Source: Bradyrhizobium monzae
GTDB lineage: Bacteria > Pseudomonadota > Alphaproteobacteria > Rhizobiales > Xanthobacteraceae
Length of the DNA: 64,000 bases
Direction: 5' to 3'
Assembly: GCF_021458635.1 (NCBI RefSeq)
Contig: NZ_JAIRDQ010000001.1
Location: forward strand, 620,001 to 684,000
The translations under genes and the position numbers were made by a program. Below, piece after piece: positions 7,318 through 15,896 of this stretch. Within the stretch, counting starts at the first letter, position 1. Every line of letters begins with the position of its first letter. The notes below the pieces were generated by a model that was given only the letters and a program-made list of their open reading frames with translations, had not been told where the DNA came from and searched no databases.

Positions 7318-8892
7318 TTAGCGTAGCAGCTGCAACACGCTCTGCTGCGACTGATTGGCGAGCGACAGCGCGGAGACTGCGATCGATTGGCGGGTCGAGA
7401 GCGCCTGACTGTTGGCTGCTTCCTCGTTGGTGTCCGCAAGCGTCAGGTTCGAGGAGCCGGTCTGCAGCACGTTGATCAGGTTCTTGGAGAAGTCCTGGCG
7501 GATCTGCACGATCGACAGGTTCGAACCGAGCGACGACGCTTCCGAACGCAGAGTGGTACTGGCCGCGTTGAGCGAAGTCAGAATGGAGTTCGCCGAATTC
7601 GAGTCCAGGAAATCAACGCCCTGGTTCAAGGGCGCAAGGCTGAGTCCGGCGTCGTTGAGAGTCACGCCTTGAATGGTCAAGGTCGAACGTCCCGTTTCGT
7701 TGAACACGAGCTTGAGCGTATCGCCGTTCAACAGGTTCACGCCGTTGAAGGAGGAGTCTTGTGCAGTGGTGTTGATTTGTGCGAGCACGTTGTTGTACTG
7801 CGCGACGAGATTGGCGCGCGTCGCCTGCGAATTCGCGTCCACAACGGGCGGCTGCGCGATCAGACCATAGAAGGGCTGACCGCTCGCCGCCGCCGTGCCG
7901 CCGATTGCGCCGATCGTCAAGGAAGCGGCATCGTTGGAGGTCACGATGTTGAGGTGACCCGTCGGGTCGATCGTCGCTTGCAGGTTGTTCGACGCCAGCG
8001 CCGCATTGAGCTGATTGAGCGTGGACACCTGCCCGGTGCCGGCGCCGAAGGTGATGCTGGTGGCGGTGCCGCCGCCGGTCGGGCCGATCGTCAAGGTCTT
8101 GCCGCTGAGCGGCGGCGGGACGCGGGCGGTGGTGCCGGAGGCGAGGCCGAGCGCCGTGAGCACGTTGCCCGAGCCGGAGATCGCCAGATCCTGGTTCGTA
8201 CCGGTGCTGAGCACGAGTTGGCCGCCGGAAACGGTCGAGGGCGTCGCAGTTCCGGTGATGCTGTCGATCGCGCTCAGCACGCTCTGCACCGTGAGGGTGC
8301 TGCCGGTGCCGATGCCGATCGTGACGTTACCGAACGAGTCGGTCGTTGAAGTGGTCTGCGCGTTCGAGAAGGTGATCGTGTGGCCATCGACGGTCAGGAC
8401 CGAGCCGTTGACGACAGCGGTGTTGAGGTTAAGCAGCTGGGTCGTCGGCGTAATGTTTGCGCTTCCGCTGTCGGTGACGGTAGTGCCCGTGACCGTGGCG
8501 TTGGTGTAGGCACTGCCCAGCAGGTTGTTGGCGGTTGCGCCGGTGATTGCGGCCGCCGTCACGTTGGACTTGGGCGAGTAGCCCGTCGGGCTTTGCAGCA
8601 CCTGGCTGGCGATCGACTTGGCGCTGTCGACCAGCTTCTGCAGCGAAGTGATGCCGGTATTGGCCGCCTGCAGCACCTGCACGCCGTTGTTGATGCCATC
8701 AAGCAGATTGCTGATGTCGCCGGCACGATTGTCGAGCCCCTGGGCGGTGAAGAAGTTGGTCGGGTTGTCCAGGGCCGTATTGACCTTCTTGCCGCTCGCG
8801 AGGCGCTGCTGCGTGGTAGCGAGCAGGTCGGCTGTCGACTGCAGAGACAACAGGTTCTGGCGAACTGATGCCGAGAGAACGATGTTGGACAT
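7318..8892 (-). CDS. fliC: Flagellin (first of two tandem genes)
   Basis: A 524-residue flagellin. The N-terminal D0/D1 helices start MSNIVLSASVRQNLLSLQST and include TGKKVN-like and DNPTNFFTAQGLDNRA segments. The C-terminal helix ends SLANQSQQSVLQLLR, the filament-packing end. The central region (about residues 120-360) is beta-rich and unlike the other copy. It contains modules of the type LTVDGHTITF...LVLSTGTN..LAISG..LTALGL that also appear in FlgL and FlgE of this locus. It is larger than minimal flagellins but smaller than the largest bradyrhizobial ones. The ends are nearly identical to the next gene, pointing to tandem duplication with a diverged surface domain. A striking array of CtrA-type half-sites lies 90-140 bp upstream. 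Confidence 0.95.
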   Translation of the reverse strand: MSNIVLSASVRQNLLSLQSTADLLATTQQRLASGKKVNTALDNPTNFFTAQGLDNRAGDISNLLDGINNGVQVLQAANTGITSLQKLVDSAKSIASQVLQSPTGYSPKSNVTAAAITGATANNLLGSAYTNATVTGTTVTDSGSANITPTTQLLNLNTAVVNGSVLTVDGHTITFSNAQTTSTTDSFGNVTIGIGTGSTLTVQSVLSAIDSITGTATPSTVSGGQLVLSTGTNQDLAISGSGNVLTALGLASGTTARVPPPLSGKTLTIGPTGGGTATSITFGAGTGQVSTLNQLNAALASNNLQATIDPTGHLNIVTSNDAASLTIGAIGGTAAASGQPFYGLIAQPPVVDANSQATRANLVAQYNNVLAQINTTAQDSSFNGVNLLNGDTLKLVFNETGRSTLTIQGVTLNDAGLSLAPLNQGVDFLDSNSANSILTSLNAASTTLRSEASSLGSNLSIVQIRQDFSKNLINVLQTGSSNLTLADTNEEAANSQALSTRQSIAVSALSLANQSQQSVLQLLR

Positions 8893-8982
8893 TGGCGGAT
8901 CTTCCTCTTGAAGCGCGACGCTATACGAATCGGGGGCTCGCCGATCGGGAATCTACTTTTGTCCAGTTTTAGGGGATGTCCT

Positions 8983-9033
8983 TTAAATTAAGGTTAACGG
9001 CGGCTTAAGCCACAAGGTTAACTAGGCGTTAAC
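8983..9033. promoter_or_regulatory. Array of five TTAA half-sites (CtrA-type) before flagellin gene 1
   Basis: TTAA occurs at 8983, 8994, 9005, 9018 and 9029. The spacings are 11, 11, 13 and 11, so three separate pairs fit TTAA-N7-TTAA, the CtrA consensus. The whole array is contained in 51 bp and lies 91-141 bp upstream of the flagellin ATG. The surrounding DNA is GC-rich, so such clustering is very unlikely by chance. Binding by CtrA is inferred. Confidence 0.7.
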
Positions 9034-9075
9034 GCGCCGCGGTTCCCTCGCCTCGCGCGAGCCGCGCCGCGGAAC

Positions 9076-9106
9076 AAAAAAAGCGGCGGGGCCAAAGCCC
9101 CGCCGC
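9076..9106 (-). terminator. Terminator after flagellin gene 2
   Basis: A perfect 10-bp stem (GCGGCGGGGC at 9083-9092, GCCCCGCCGC at 9097-9106) with a CAAA loop is followed on the reverse strand by seven T residues. It is a textbook intrinsic terminator 31 bases past the stop of the second flagellin gene. Confidence 0.92.
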
Positions 9107-9136
9107 GATGCAGTGAGTAGCGATTTTGGTCGCGTA

Positions 9137-10708
9137 TCAGCGCAGGAGCTGCAACACGCTCTGCTGCGACTGGTTCGCCAGCGACAGCGCCGAAACCGCG
9201 ATCGACTGGCGGGTCGACAGCGCCTGGCTGTTGGCCGCTTCCTCGTTGGTGTCGGCCAGCGTCAAGTTGGACGAACCGGTCTGCAGAACGTTGATCAGGT
9301 TCTTGTTGAAGTCCTGGCGGATCTGCACCACCGACAGGTTCGAACCCAGCGTCGACGCTTCCGAACGCAGCGAGCTGCTGGCGGTATTGAGCGTGGTCAG
9401 GATCTTGTTCGCCGAAGCGTTGTCCAGGAAGTCGGTGCCCGAGGCGAGGCTCGAGATGCCGAGACCGGCGGTGTTGAACGTCACACCGGTGATGCTCAGC
9501 GTCGACTTGCCGGTTTCGTTGAACGTCAGCTTCAGCGTGTCACCATTCAGGAGGTTGACGCCGTTGAAGGACGCGTCCTGAGCGGTGGTGTTGATCTGCG
9601 CGAGCACGTTGTTGTACTGCGCGACCAGGCCGGCGCGGGCGTTCTGCGAGTTGGTATCCTGCACCGCGTTGGCGAAGGCTCCTGCGCCGAACAGCTTGCC
9701 GGAGCCGATCGCCGTGCCGCCGATGATGCTGCTCGTCAGATTCTGCGAGGCTTCATCGTTCGTGGTGGTGATGGTCAGCTGGCCAGTCGTGCTCAGCGAG
9801 GCGGTCAGGTTGCTTGAAGCGAGCTTGGTGTTGAGCGCGTCGAGCGTATTAACCTGGTTGGCGCCTGAACCCAACGTAATGGTTTGGGCGGTGCCGCCGT
9901 CGATCGAACCGATCGTCAGCGTTTGGCCCGAGAAGGACGACGTCGGCGCCGTGGTGCCAGCGGAGAGGCCAACCTTGGCCAGCGCCGTACCGCCCAGCGT
10001 GATGCTGCTGGAGGTGTTGCCGGCGGTGAGCGTCAGCTGGTTGCCGGCGATGGCCGCCGCAGCGGTGCCGCCGCCAAGAGCCGTCTTGATCGCGGCGGTC
10101 AGGTCGTCCGTGGTCGCCGCCGTGGTCGCGGTGGTGTTCAGATTGATGGTGCCATCCGCAGCCGTCGTAGAGGCAGCAGTACCAGCGCCGGCAGCCGTGA
10201 TCTTGATGGTCGTGCCGTTCACGATGATCGTGTCGCCAGCAGCAAAGCTACCGCCAGCCGCTGCCGTCAAGGCCGAAGCGGCGGCAAGAGTGCCGGTCGC
10301 GGTGCCGGTCAGGGTGGCGGCGGTGTCCGGGGTGCCGACCAGATTCGCGGCGGTCGCGCCCGCGATAACACCCGAGGTGAAGCTCGACTTAGACGAGTAG
10401 CCCGTCGGGCTCTGCAGCACCTGGTTGGCGATCGACTTGGCGCTGTCCACCAGCTTCTGCAGCGAGGTGATGCCGGTGTTGGCAGCCTGAAGAACCTGAA
10501 CGCCGTTGCCAATACCATCGAGCAGATTGCCGATGTCGCTGGCGCGGTTGTCGAGGCCCTGAGCGGTGAAGAAGTTGGTCGGATTGTCGAGAGCCGAGTT
10601 CACCTTCCGGCCAGTCGACAGACGGGACTGGGTGGTGGCGAGGAGGTCGGCTGTGGACTGGAGGGAGAGCAGGTTCTGGCGAACCGAAGCGGAGAGAACG
10701 ACGGACAT
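9137..10708 (-). CDS. fliC: Flagellin (second of two tandem genes)
   Basis: A 523-residue flagellin whose first 100 or so and last 120 or so residues are almost the same as in the neighbouring flagellin. The start is MSVVLSASVRQNLLSLQST and the end SLANQSQQSVLQLLR. The middle (about 120-370) is Ala/Thr/Gly-rich, with repeated beta-type segments such as DTIIVNGTTIKI and SGQTLTIGSIDGGTAQTI, and differs from the first copy. This middle part forms the outer filament surface. The gene has its own perfect terminator and its own upstream region, so the two flagellins can be expressed independently. It is divergent from flbT across a 323-bp region with a near-consensus CtrA box. Confidence 0.95.
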   Translation of the reverse strand: MSVVLSASVRQNLLSLQSTADLLATTQSRLSTGRKVNSALDNPTNFFTAQGLDNRASDIGNLLDGIGNGVQVLQAANTGITSLQKLVDSAKSIANQVLQSPTGYSSKSSFTSGVIAGATAANLVGTPDTAATLTGTATGTLAAASALTAAAGGSFAAGDTIIVNGTTIKITAAGAGTAASTTAADGTINLNTTATTAATTDDLTAAIKTALGGGTAAAAIAGNQLTLTAGNTSSSITLGGTALAKVGLSAGTTAPTSSFSGQTLTIGSIDGGTAQTITLGSGANQVNTLDALNTKLASSNLTASLSTTGQLTITTTNDEASQNLTSSIIGGTAIGSGKLFGAGAFANAVQDTNSQNARAGLVAQYNNVLAQINTTAQDASFNGVNLLNGDTLKLTFNETGKSTLSITGVTFNTAGLGISSLASGTDFLDNASANKILTTLNTASSSLRSEASTLGSNLSVVQIRQDFNKNLINVLQTGSSNLTLADTNEEAANSQALSTRQSIAVSALSLANQSQQSVLQLLR

Positions 10709-11031
10709 ACTGTTACCTTTCTGGTAGCTATGCGTCCTATCTGACCTTGATTGGCCAGACGACCGCCGGACCGTGCGTCCAAGCCTCTAACAATCCGTGA
10801 AATGAACCCCGCCAGTTTTTCCGCGCCGGCGCTCGACACCCCCTCGTGAGTGCAACGGACGAACCGGGACGCCACCCAAAGTATTGAGATCGCTTTTCTT
10901 TTCGCCGCACCGGACGTCGTTTACGACCCGTTAACTATGTTGCGCAAGGATCGGCTCCAAATCACGGCCGATCGCCCTCAATGCGCGAGCACGGCGACGG
11001 TTCGTTAAAACAGGGTTGATGGAGAACTGGC
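10709..11031. promoter_or_regulatory. Divergent flagellin/flbT control region
   Basis: These 323 bp separate the divergent flagellin gene and flbT. GTTTA-N7-TTAAC at 10919-10935 is one mismatch from a CtrA box, and TTAA-N7-TTGA at 11005-11019, also one mismatch, lies just before flbT. I looked for a sigma-54 site reading into the flagellin gene and found only a poor GG-N10-GC match. The flbT ATG is preceded by GGAGAACTGGC. Confidence 0.45.
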
Positions 11032-11463
11032 ATGGCCCTCAAGGTCGAGCTCAGGCCGCACGAACGCATCATCGTCGGCAACTGCGTTATCACCAACACC
11101 GACCAGCGCGCCCGCCTTCTGATCGACGGCGACAACGTGCCGATCCTGCGCGAGCGCGACATCCTCACGCCCGAGACCGCCGACACACCGGCCAAGCTCG
11201 TTTATCTCGCGGTCCAGCTCATGTACATCTCGCCGGACCCACAAACCCAGCACGGCACCTACTTCAACCTGGTGCGCGACATCGTCACCGCCATACCGAG
11301 CGCCTGGCCGATCATCGAAGAGATCAACAACCACATCATGAGCGGCGATCTCTACCGGGCACTGAAGGATGCCCGCAAGCTGATCGCGTATGAAGCCAAG
11401 CTGCGTGAGCAGTTCGAGGCTGCCCATCCCAAGGGCGAAGGTGACGTCAGCTCGGCCGCCTGA
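11032..11463 (+). CDS. flbT: Flagellin mRNA-binding repressor FlbT
   Basis: A 143-residue protein matching FlbT from end to end: MALKVELRPHERIIVGN, then the beta-rich segment with LLIDGDNVPILRERDIL, the YLAVQLMYIS helix and the C-terminal helix with LYRALKDARKLIAYEA. FlbT binds the 5' leader of flagellin mRNA in Caulobacter and promotes its decay until the hook is finished. Its targets would be the two flagellin genes next door. With FlaF (7030-6662) it brackets the flagellin pair. The gene is monocistronic and ends in a perfect terminator. Confidence 0.95.
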   Translation: MALKVELRPHERIIVGNCVITNTDQRARLLIDGDNVPILRERDILTPETADTPAKLVYLAVQLMYISPDPQTQHGTYFNLVRDIVTAIPSAWPIIEEINNHIMSGDLYRALKDARKLIAYEAKLREQFEAAHPKGEGDVSSAA

Positions 11464-11483
11464 ACGCTCCACCTACCCCAACG

Positions 11484-11516
11484 AAAAACGCCCCGGACGA
11501 GGTCCGGGGCGTTTTT
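11484..11516. terminator. Bidirectional terminator between flbT and the PLP decarboxylase gene
   Basis: A perfect 15-bp stem (AAAAACGCCCCGGAC at 11484-11498, its complement at 11502-11516) with a three-base loop has T-runs in both directions. It lies between convergent flbT and the last gene of the four-gene cassette and can serve both. Confidence 0.93.
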
Positions 11517-11536
11517 GTTTCCGAAGCCTTCGCTCG

Positions 11537-13033
11537 TCACTGCGCCGCGAGCGGCGGCGCCTCGACGTCGATCAACCCGCCGGTCCGCCGCCTACCAAAC
11601 CTGATCACGGCCGACACCAGCGCGTCGATATCCGTCTCCGCGGTGCGATGATTGACGATCGCCGCGCGGATCGCGAACCTGCCGTCCAGCGTCGTGCCTG
11701 ACGGTGCGGCCATGCCCGACTCCTGGACATCGCCGACGATCTCCCGGTTGATCGCATCGTCGGCGCGATAGCGGAAACAGACGATGTTGAGATTGACCGG
11801 CGCGAGCAGCTCGAGCCGGGGCTCGGCGAGCACGCGCGTCTCGAGATATCTTGCGAGCGCGCAGCTGCGCGCGATCGCCGCACCAAGCCGGTCGGTACCG
11901 AATGTCTTCAGTGTGAACCACGTCTTCAGCGCGCGGAAACCGCGCGACAGATCCGGACCGAGATCGCACGGCCAGACAGCACCGCCCGCAAGCCCCCTCG
12001 CCTCGCGGCTCAGATAGGCCGCCGGCTGCGCGAAGGCCTGCCGATGCCGTTCGCCGTCGCGCACCAGCAGGAAGCCGGCGTCATAGGGCACCTGCCCCCA
12101 TTTGTGGAAGTCGAGCGCGATCGAATCCGCAAGTTCGATCCCCTCGAGCAGCGGCGCAAGCTCAGGCGAGAGGATCGCGAGCGCACCGAAGGCGCCATCG
12201 ACGTGGAACCAGAGGCCTTCTTCGCGGCACAGACCCGCGATTGCCTTGAGATCGTCGATCGCACCGATGTCGACCGTGCCGGCGGACGCCGTGACCAGGA
12301 ACGGCCTGAAGCCGACTTCGCGATCGATCGCGATCTGCGCGCGCAGCGCGGCGACATCGATGCGATGATCGGCATCGACATCGATCTTGCGCAGCGTATC
12401 GGTGCCGAAGCCTGCGATGTCCATCGCGCGGGAGATGCAGCCATGCGCGGCCTTTGACGCGTAGGCCGTGAGCAGCGCGCCGTCATTGCCGATGCCGTGC
12501 TGCCGCGCCAGCGCGCCGAGCGCGCTCGTGCGCGCAACCAGCACGGCCATCAGATTGGCCATCGACGTACCGGTGACGAAAATGCCGCTCGCACCTTGCG
12601 GAAAGCCGAACAGGCCGCGCATCCACTCGACGAGCTGGCGCTCGATCTCGATCGGCATGTGATCGCGGCCGCCGAGATTGGCGTTGAGGCCAGCCGCGAG
12701 CATCTCCGCGACCATGCCGACGGCGGTGCCGCCGCCATGCACCCAGCCCATGAAGCCGGGATGAACGTTGCCGGTCGCGTAAGGCGCGACGTGCTCGGAG
12801 AATTCGCGATAGACGTCAGCGAGAGAAGTTGCTTCACGCGGCACGTCGGTCCGGACTGCCGCGCGAACCTCGTCGGGGATCGGCTGCCAGACCGGACGCG
12901 CGCGGACATTGGCGATGCCATCGATCGCCTCGTCCAGCATGCGATGGGCCAGTGCACGAAACTCGCTCCAGTCCTGCGGATCGAGCGATCCGCTCGTGAC
13001 AGATGCCTGCGTGTTGCGGATGATCTCGTTCAT
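11537..13033 (-). CDS. Group II PLP-dependent decarboxylase-like protein
   Basis: A 498-residue fold-type I PLP enzyme of the group II decarboxylase family (aromatic amino acid, glutamate and diaminobutyrate decarboxylases). H197 in a KAAHGCI context is placed to stack on the PLP ring, D279 (FHVDGAFG) to pair with the ring nitrogen, and K311 (DFHKWGQVP) to form the Schiff base. The substrate is not predictable. It is the last gene of a four-gene reverse-strand cassette. Its ATG overlaps the stop of the ATP-grasp gene by four bases, so the frame's long upstream extension is rejected. Two PLP enzymes, an ATP-grasp ligase and a glycosyltransferase together suggest synthesis of an amine- or amino-acid-modified small molecule or sugar; this is inference. 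Confidence 0.85.
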   Translation of the reverse strand: MNEIIRNTQASVTSGSLDPQDWSEFRALAHRMLDEAIDGIANVRARPVWQPIPDEVRAAVRTDVPREATSLADVYREFSEHVAPYATGNVHPGFMGWVHGGGTAVGMVAEMLAAGLNANLGGRDHMPIEIERQLVEWMRGLFGFPQGASGIFVTGTSMANLMAVLVARTSALGALARQHGIGNDGALLTAYASKAAHGCISRAMDIAGFGTDTLRKIDVDADHRIDVAALRAQIAIDREVGFRPFLVTASAGTVDIGAIDDLKAIAGLCREEGLWFHVDGAFGALAILSPELAPLLEGIELADSIALDFHKWGQVPYDAGFLLVRDGERHRQAFAQPAAYLSREARGLAGGAVWPCDLGPDLSRGFRALKTWFTLKTFGTDRLGAAIARSCALARYLETRVLAEPRLELLAPVNLNIVCFRYRADDAINREIVGDVQESGMAAPSGTTLDGRFAIRAAIVNHRTAETDIDALVSAVIRFGRRRTGGLIDVEAPPLAAQ

Positions 13034-14265
13034 GCTGCAGTCACCACGGCCGCTTTTGCGCGCCGCGACAGCATCGCCGTGAACGCGGCAAAAATCTTGC
13101 GCATCTGCGGCGGCTTGTACGGAAACACCACCGGCGAATCCATATTGTGGACGACGGCGGTGTTGTCGGCCTCGAACACCAGAAGCTCGCCATTCTGGTT
13201 CTCGGCGCAATCGACGATGAAATAATCGAGGCCGACGCGCCGGCTCATTTCGTCGAGCGCGTTCTTGTGACGTGCTGCGAAGGCGCGATCGAAGTCTTGC
13301 ATGAAGATGGCTTCTTCAGCGCGCTTCTCCTCGCTGAACGCCATGTAGGCGTTGAGATACCAGATGTCCCAACGATCGGCGATCGCCATATGGCAGGCAT
13401 AAGGTTTGCCGTCGACCACGGTGAGACGAATTTTGCGATAGAGCCCATCGGGACCCGCGTAATTGACGAAACGCGCGACGAAGAAGTCCTGCTCCTGCCG
13501 CTCGGCAAGATAGGCTGCCAGCGCCGCCGCATCGTCGACCTTCGCAAGCCCGACGCCGGCATGCGTGCCGCGCGGCCGTGCGATCATCGGAAAGTGCAAT
13601 TCGCCCGAGATTTCCGCGCAAGCGATCCGTCCTTCCGAGAGAGCCGTCAATTGCGCACGGGTCGCGTTGGCGGTCACTGGAATATCGAGACCGGGGATAT
13701 CAGCCAGCAACCGATAGAGCTTGTCGCGATCGAGATTGCCGATCAGTTCGGGGCGATTGAGCAGCGGCCGCGGCCAGCGCGACGCGGCTTTCTCGATCGA
13801 CGTCAGCGCTTCGCGGCATTCCTCGGAATCGGATGCGACCACGATGGCAACGTCGTGATCAGGCAGCGTTTCCGGCAGACCCTTGTCCTTGGTCACATAG
13901 AGCGTCAGGAGCTCGATATCGGAGCCTTCGAGCAAGAATTCGATCGGCGTGTTGCCGCCCATGTCGATGTCGGCCGCAAGCGCAAGCACGCGCAGGCCCG
14001 GCTTCGGAGCCGCAGAGGGCGTACGAAACAATTGGTGGAAGGAGAGCACCTCGGACTGGATCACGAGCCCGGCTTCCTTCTCGCCCATCAGCTGGGCAAT
14101 CAGCGACAGATCGAGGCCCTCGCCCGCCTGCGCCGTCCCCTCCGCGATCCGCGCCAATAGTCGCTCGCGCAATGGGTGCAGATCGATGCCCTCGAAGGCC
14201 TGGCGGGTCAAATGCGCAAAGCCGATACGGTCGGCAAAGTTCGGCGCGGCAAGCGGATGCAACAT
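13030..14265 (-). CDS. ATP-grasp domain protein (RimK-like)
   Basis: A 411-residue protein with a C-terminal ATP-grasp fold. The N-terminal third is helical and without a recognised domain. Then comes an alpha/beta pre-ATP-grasp region (LRVLALAADIDMGGNTPIEF). The ATP-grasp part shows the A-loop lysine/arginine region FPMIARPRGTHAGVGLAKV, the hinge FFVARFVNYAGPDG, and the metal-binding end LLVFEADNTAVVHNMD, where a Glu and an Asn would hold Mg-ATP. Such enzymes make amide bonds through an acyl phosphate. The start at 14265 is chosen because it lies past the stop of the preceding gene with GGTGTGAG before it; the open frame further upstream would overlap that gene. Partners of ligation are unknown. 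Confidence 0.75.
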   Translation of the reverse strand: MLHPLAAPNFADRIGFAHLTRQAFEGIDLHPLRERLLARIAEGTAQAGEGLDLSLIAQLMGEKEAGLVIQSEVLSFHQLFRTPSAAPKPGLRVLALAADIDMGGNTPIEFLLEGSDIELLTLYVTKDKGLPETLPDHDVAIVVASDSEECREALTSIEKAASRWPRPLLNRPELIGNLDRDKLYRLLADIPGLDIPVTANATRAQLTALSEGRIACAEISGELHFPMIARPRGTHAGVGLAKVDDAAALAAYLAERQEQDFFVARFVNYAGPDGLYRKIRLTVVDGKPYACHMAIADRWDIWYLNAYMAFSEEKRAEEAIFMQDFDRAFAARHKNALDEMSRRVGLDYFIVDCAENQNGELLVFEADNTAVVHNMDSPVVFPYKPPQMRKIFAAFTAMLSRRAKAAVVTAA

Positions 14266-14281
14266 CTCACACCTATAGAGG

Positions 14282-15886
14282 CTACGCCGGCACAGCGGCG
14301 GTATGGTCAAGCAGCAGCTCGGTCTTCACCAGGACGTGGGCGATGCGATCGAGGATGTGCTGCAGATTGCGTTGCGCTTGCGCGCTGTCGGACGACCAGG
14401 CGTCGGTGACGAGCCGTGCGCCGATGCACAGACGCAGCGCAGCCTGCGGCACACCGTCCGGTTGCTCGAGCCGCACCGGCTGGCCGACGAGACACCGTTG
14501 TGCGACGACCTGCCGGTCGGCTGCGCTCCCGACAATGTCATCGTTCATGTCACGCGCCAGCGCGCGATGGACGGCGCTGGTGTCGGCGATGGACACCGGC
14601 TTGCCGTTACGTATCGGGATGAATGGAAAGATCGTAGGCTGCGCGAATTCCTCGTCATCCGCATCCGCCTTGTCGAAGGCTGCCGGTACGGCGCGCAGCG
14701 ACGGCGACAGCGCGATCATGCTGTCGATGCCGGCCGCAAGCTCGGCCAGCGCCCTGGCGCGGAACGCCCCGGGCACGGCATAGTAGTTGCCGATCTCGGC
14801 CAGCGCTGCTTCCCAGCGCAACCATTGGCCGAAATTCGGACGGCGTTCGAAGCGCGAGCGCAGCGCCGTCCAATTCATCGGCCAGTCGCAGCGGCCGACA
14901 TAGTCGAAGAAGCCCGGCGCAATTCCCTCGATCCGGTCGAGCGCGCGCGACAAACCCTTCGGCACCAGCAGTGCACCGCTGAAGGCAGGCCCGCCAAAGA
15001 ACTTCGAACCGGTGATCAGCACCATGTAGCCGCGATCGAGATAAGACCGCAGTCGGCGGCGGCCGAGTCGCGCCTGACAGGCATCGACCACGACCTGAAC
15101 CTTTCGCGGCCAGCGCCGCGCGATCTCATCGAGACAGGCGGCACTCGGCGCGCGCCAGCCGAGCTTTGACGAATCCATGGTGTGCAACAAAACGCGCCGG
15201 CCTTGCGCGAGGCTGTCCTCGATTGCACGCATGACCGCGGCATCCGCGTCGGTGCGCATCGCGGGGCCCGACGTGGCGTCGAGCAGCGGTATGGCGATGC
15301 TGTCGCCGGAGAGGCCCGCGATCGCAGCGTCCTTGCGCACCGCAGCGCCGCTCGCCGTCAACGCACTGAAGTGGTGCCCGCGCGCGGTATGCGCCGTGCC
15401 GCTGCCGGTCTGGTCGGCCCCGACCACGATGGACACCGGCGGTCCGCCGAGCGCCGCGCGCGCCAGGAACAGGGCATGGAGCTGGGAATCGGTACCCGAT
15501 GGCGAGAACACGACATCGACGCGCGGGGGGAGCTGGAAGTGCCCACGCAATTCGTCGCGCATGTCCTCGCAGCGCCGGTCAAAGGCGATCTCGACTTCGT
15601 CGAACAGCGATTTGTGGACCAGCTCTTCGCGCGCCAGCGCGGCACGGTCATAGCCTGCCTGCGAGATCGTCGATGCGGTAGATGAAGCGAAATTCCAGAT
15701 CTCGGGTTCGGGCGACGGCGCGCAGCCATAGGCATTGACGCGTTCCTTCGGGTCGAGCGCCAGCCGCTGGTCGCCGCCGGAGACGAGCAGCGTATCCAGC
15801 GGCGTGAAGAGATCACGCAGGCGATAGCGCGAGCCGCCCTCGAACGCTCGCTCGATCTCTGCGAGGTGGGATGTGCCGATGCTCAT
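14282..15886 (-). CDS. Uncharacterised fold-type I PLP-dependent enzyme
   Basis: A 534-residue protein with signs of a PLP enzyme but no close family that I recognise. The putative phosphate-binding loop is at residues 128-137 (SPSGTDSQLH). D268 (VVVDACQAR) is placed for the ring nitrogen and K295 (TGSKFFGGPAFSGALL) for the Schiff base. The order and spacing match fold-type I enzymes such as decarboxylases and cysteine desulfurase-like proteins. The N-terminus (1-120) and the region after 320, which includes W-rich segments (DWPMNWTALR, FGQWLRWEAAL), are distinctive. The start at 15886 follows the stop of the glycosyltransferase by ten bases. It precedes an ATP-grasp gene by 16 bp, so the two are probably translated from one message. 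Confidence 0.7.
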   Translation of the reverse strand: MSIGTSHLAEIERAFEGGSRYRLRDLFTPLDTLLVSGGDQRLALDPKERVNAYGCAPSPEPEIWNFASSTASTISQAGYDRAALAREELVHKSLFDEVEIAFDRRCEDMRDELRGHFQLPPRVDVVFSPSGTDSQLHALFLARAALGGPPVSIVVGADQTGSGTAHTARGHHFSALTASGAAVRKDAAIAGLSGDSIAIPLLDATSGPAMRTDADAAVMRAIEDSLAQGRRVLLHTMDSSKLGWRAPSAACLDEIARRWPRKVQVVVDACQARLGRRRLRSYLDRGYMVLITGSKFFGGPAFSGALLVPKGLSRALDRIEGIAPGFFDYVGRCDWPMNWTALRSRFERRPNFGQWLRWEAALAEIGNYYAVPGAFRARALAELAAGIDSMIALSPSLRAVPAAFDKADADDEEFAQPTIFPFIPIRNGKPVSIADTSAVHRALARDMNDDIVGSAADRQVVAQRCLVGQPVRLEQPDGVPQAALRLCIGARLVTDAWSSDSAQAQRNLQHILDRIAHVLVKTELLLDHTAAVPA

Positions 15887-15896
15887 CCCGACAGGC

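Noticed and set aside
11537..13210. A longer start for the group II decarboxylase gene (59 extra codons)
   Set aside because: It would overlap the ATP-grasp gene by 180 bases, while the ATG at 13033 gives a 4-base overlap and the normal family N-terminus.
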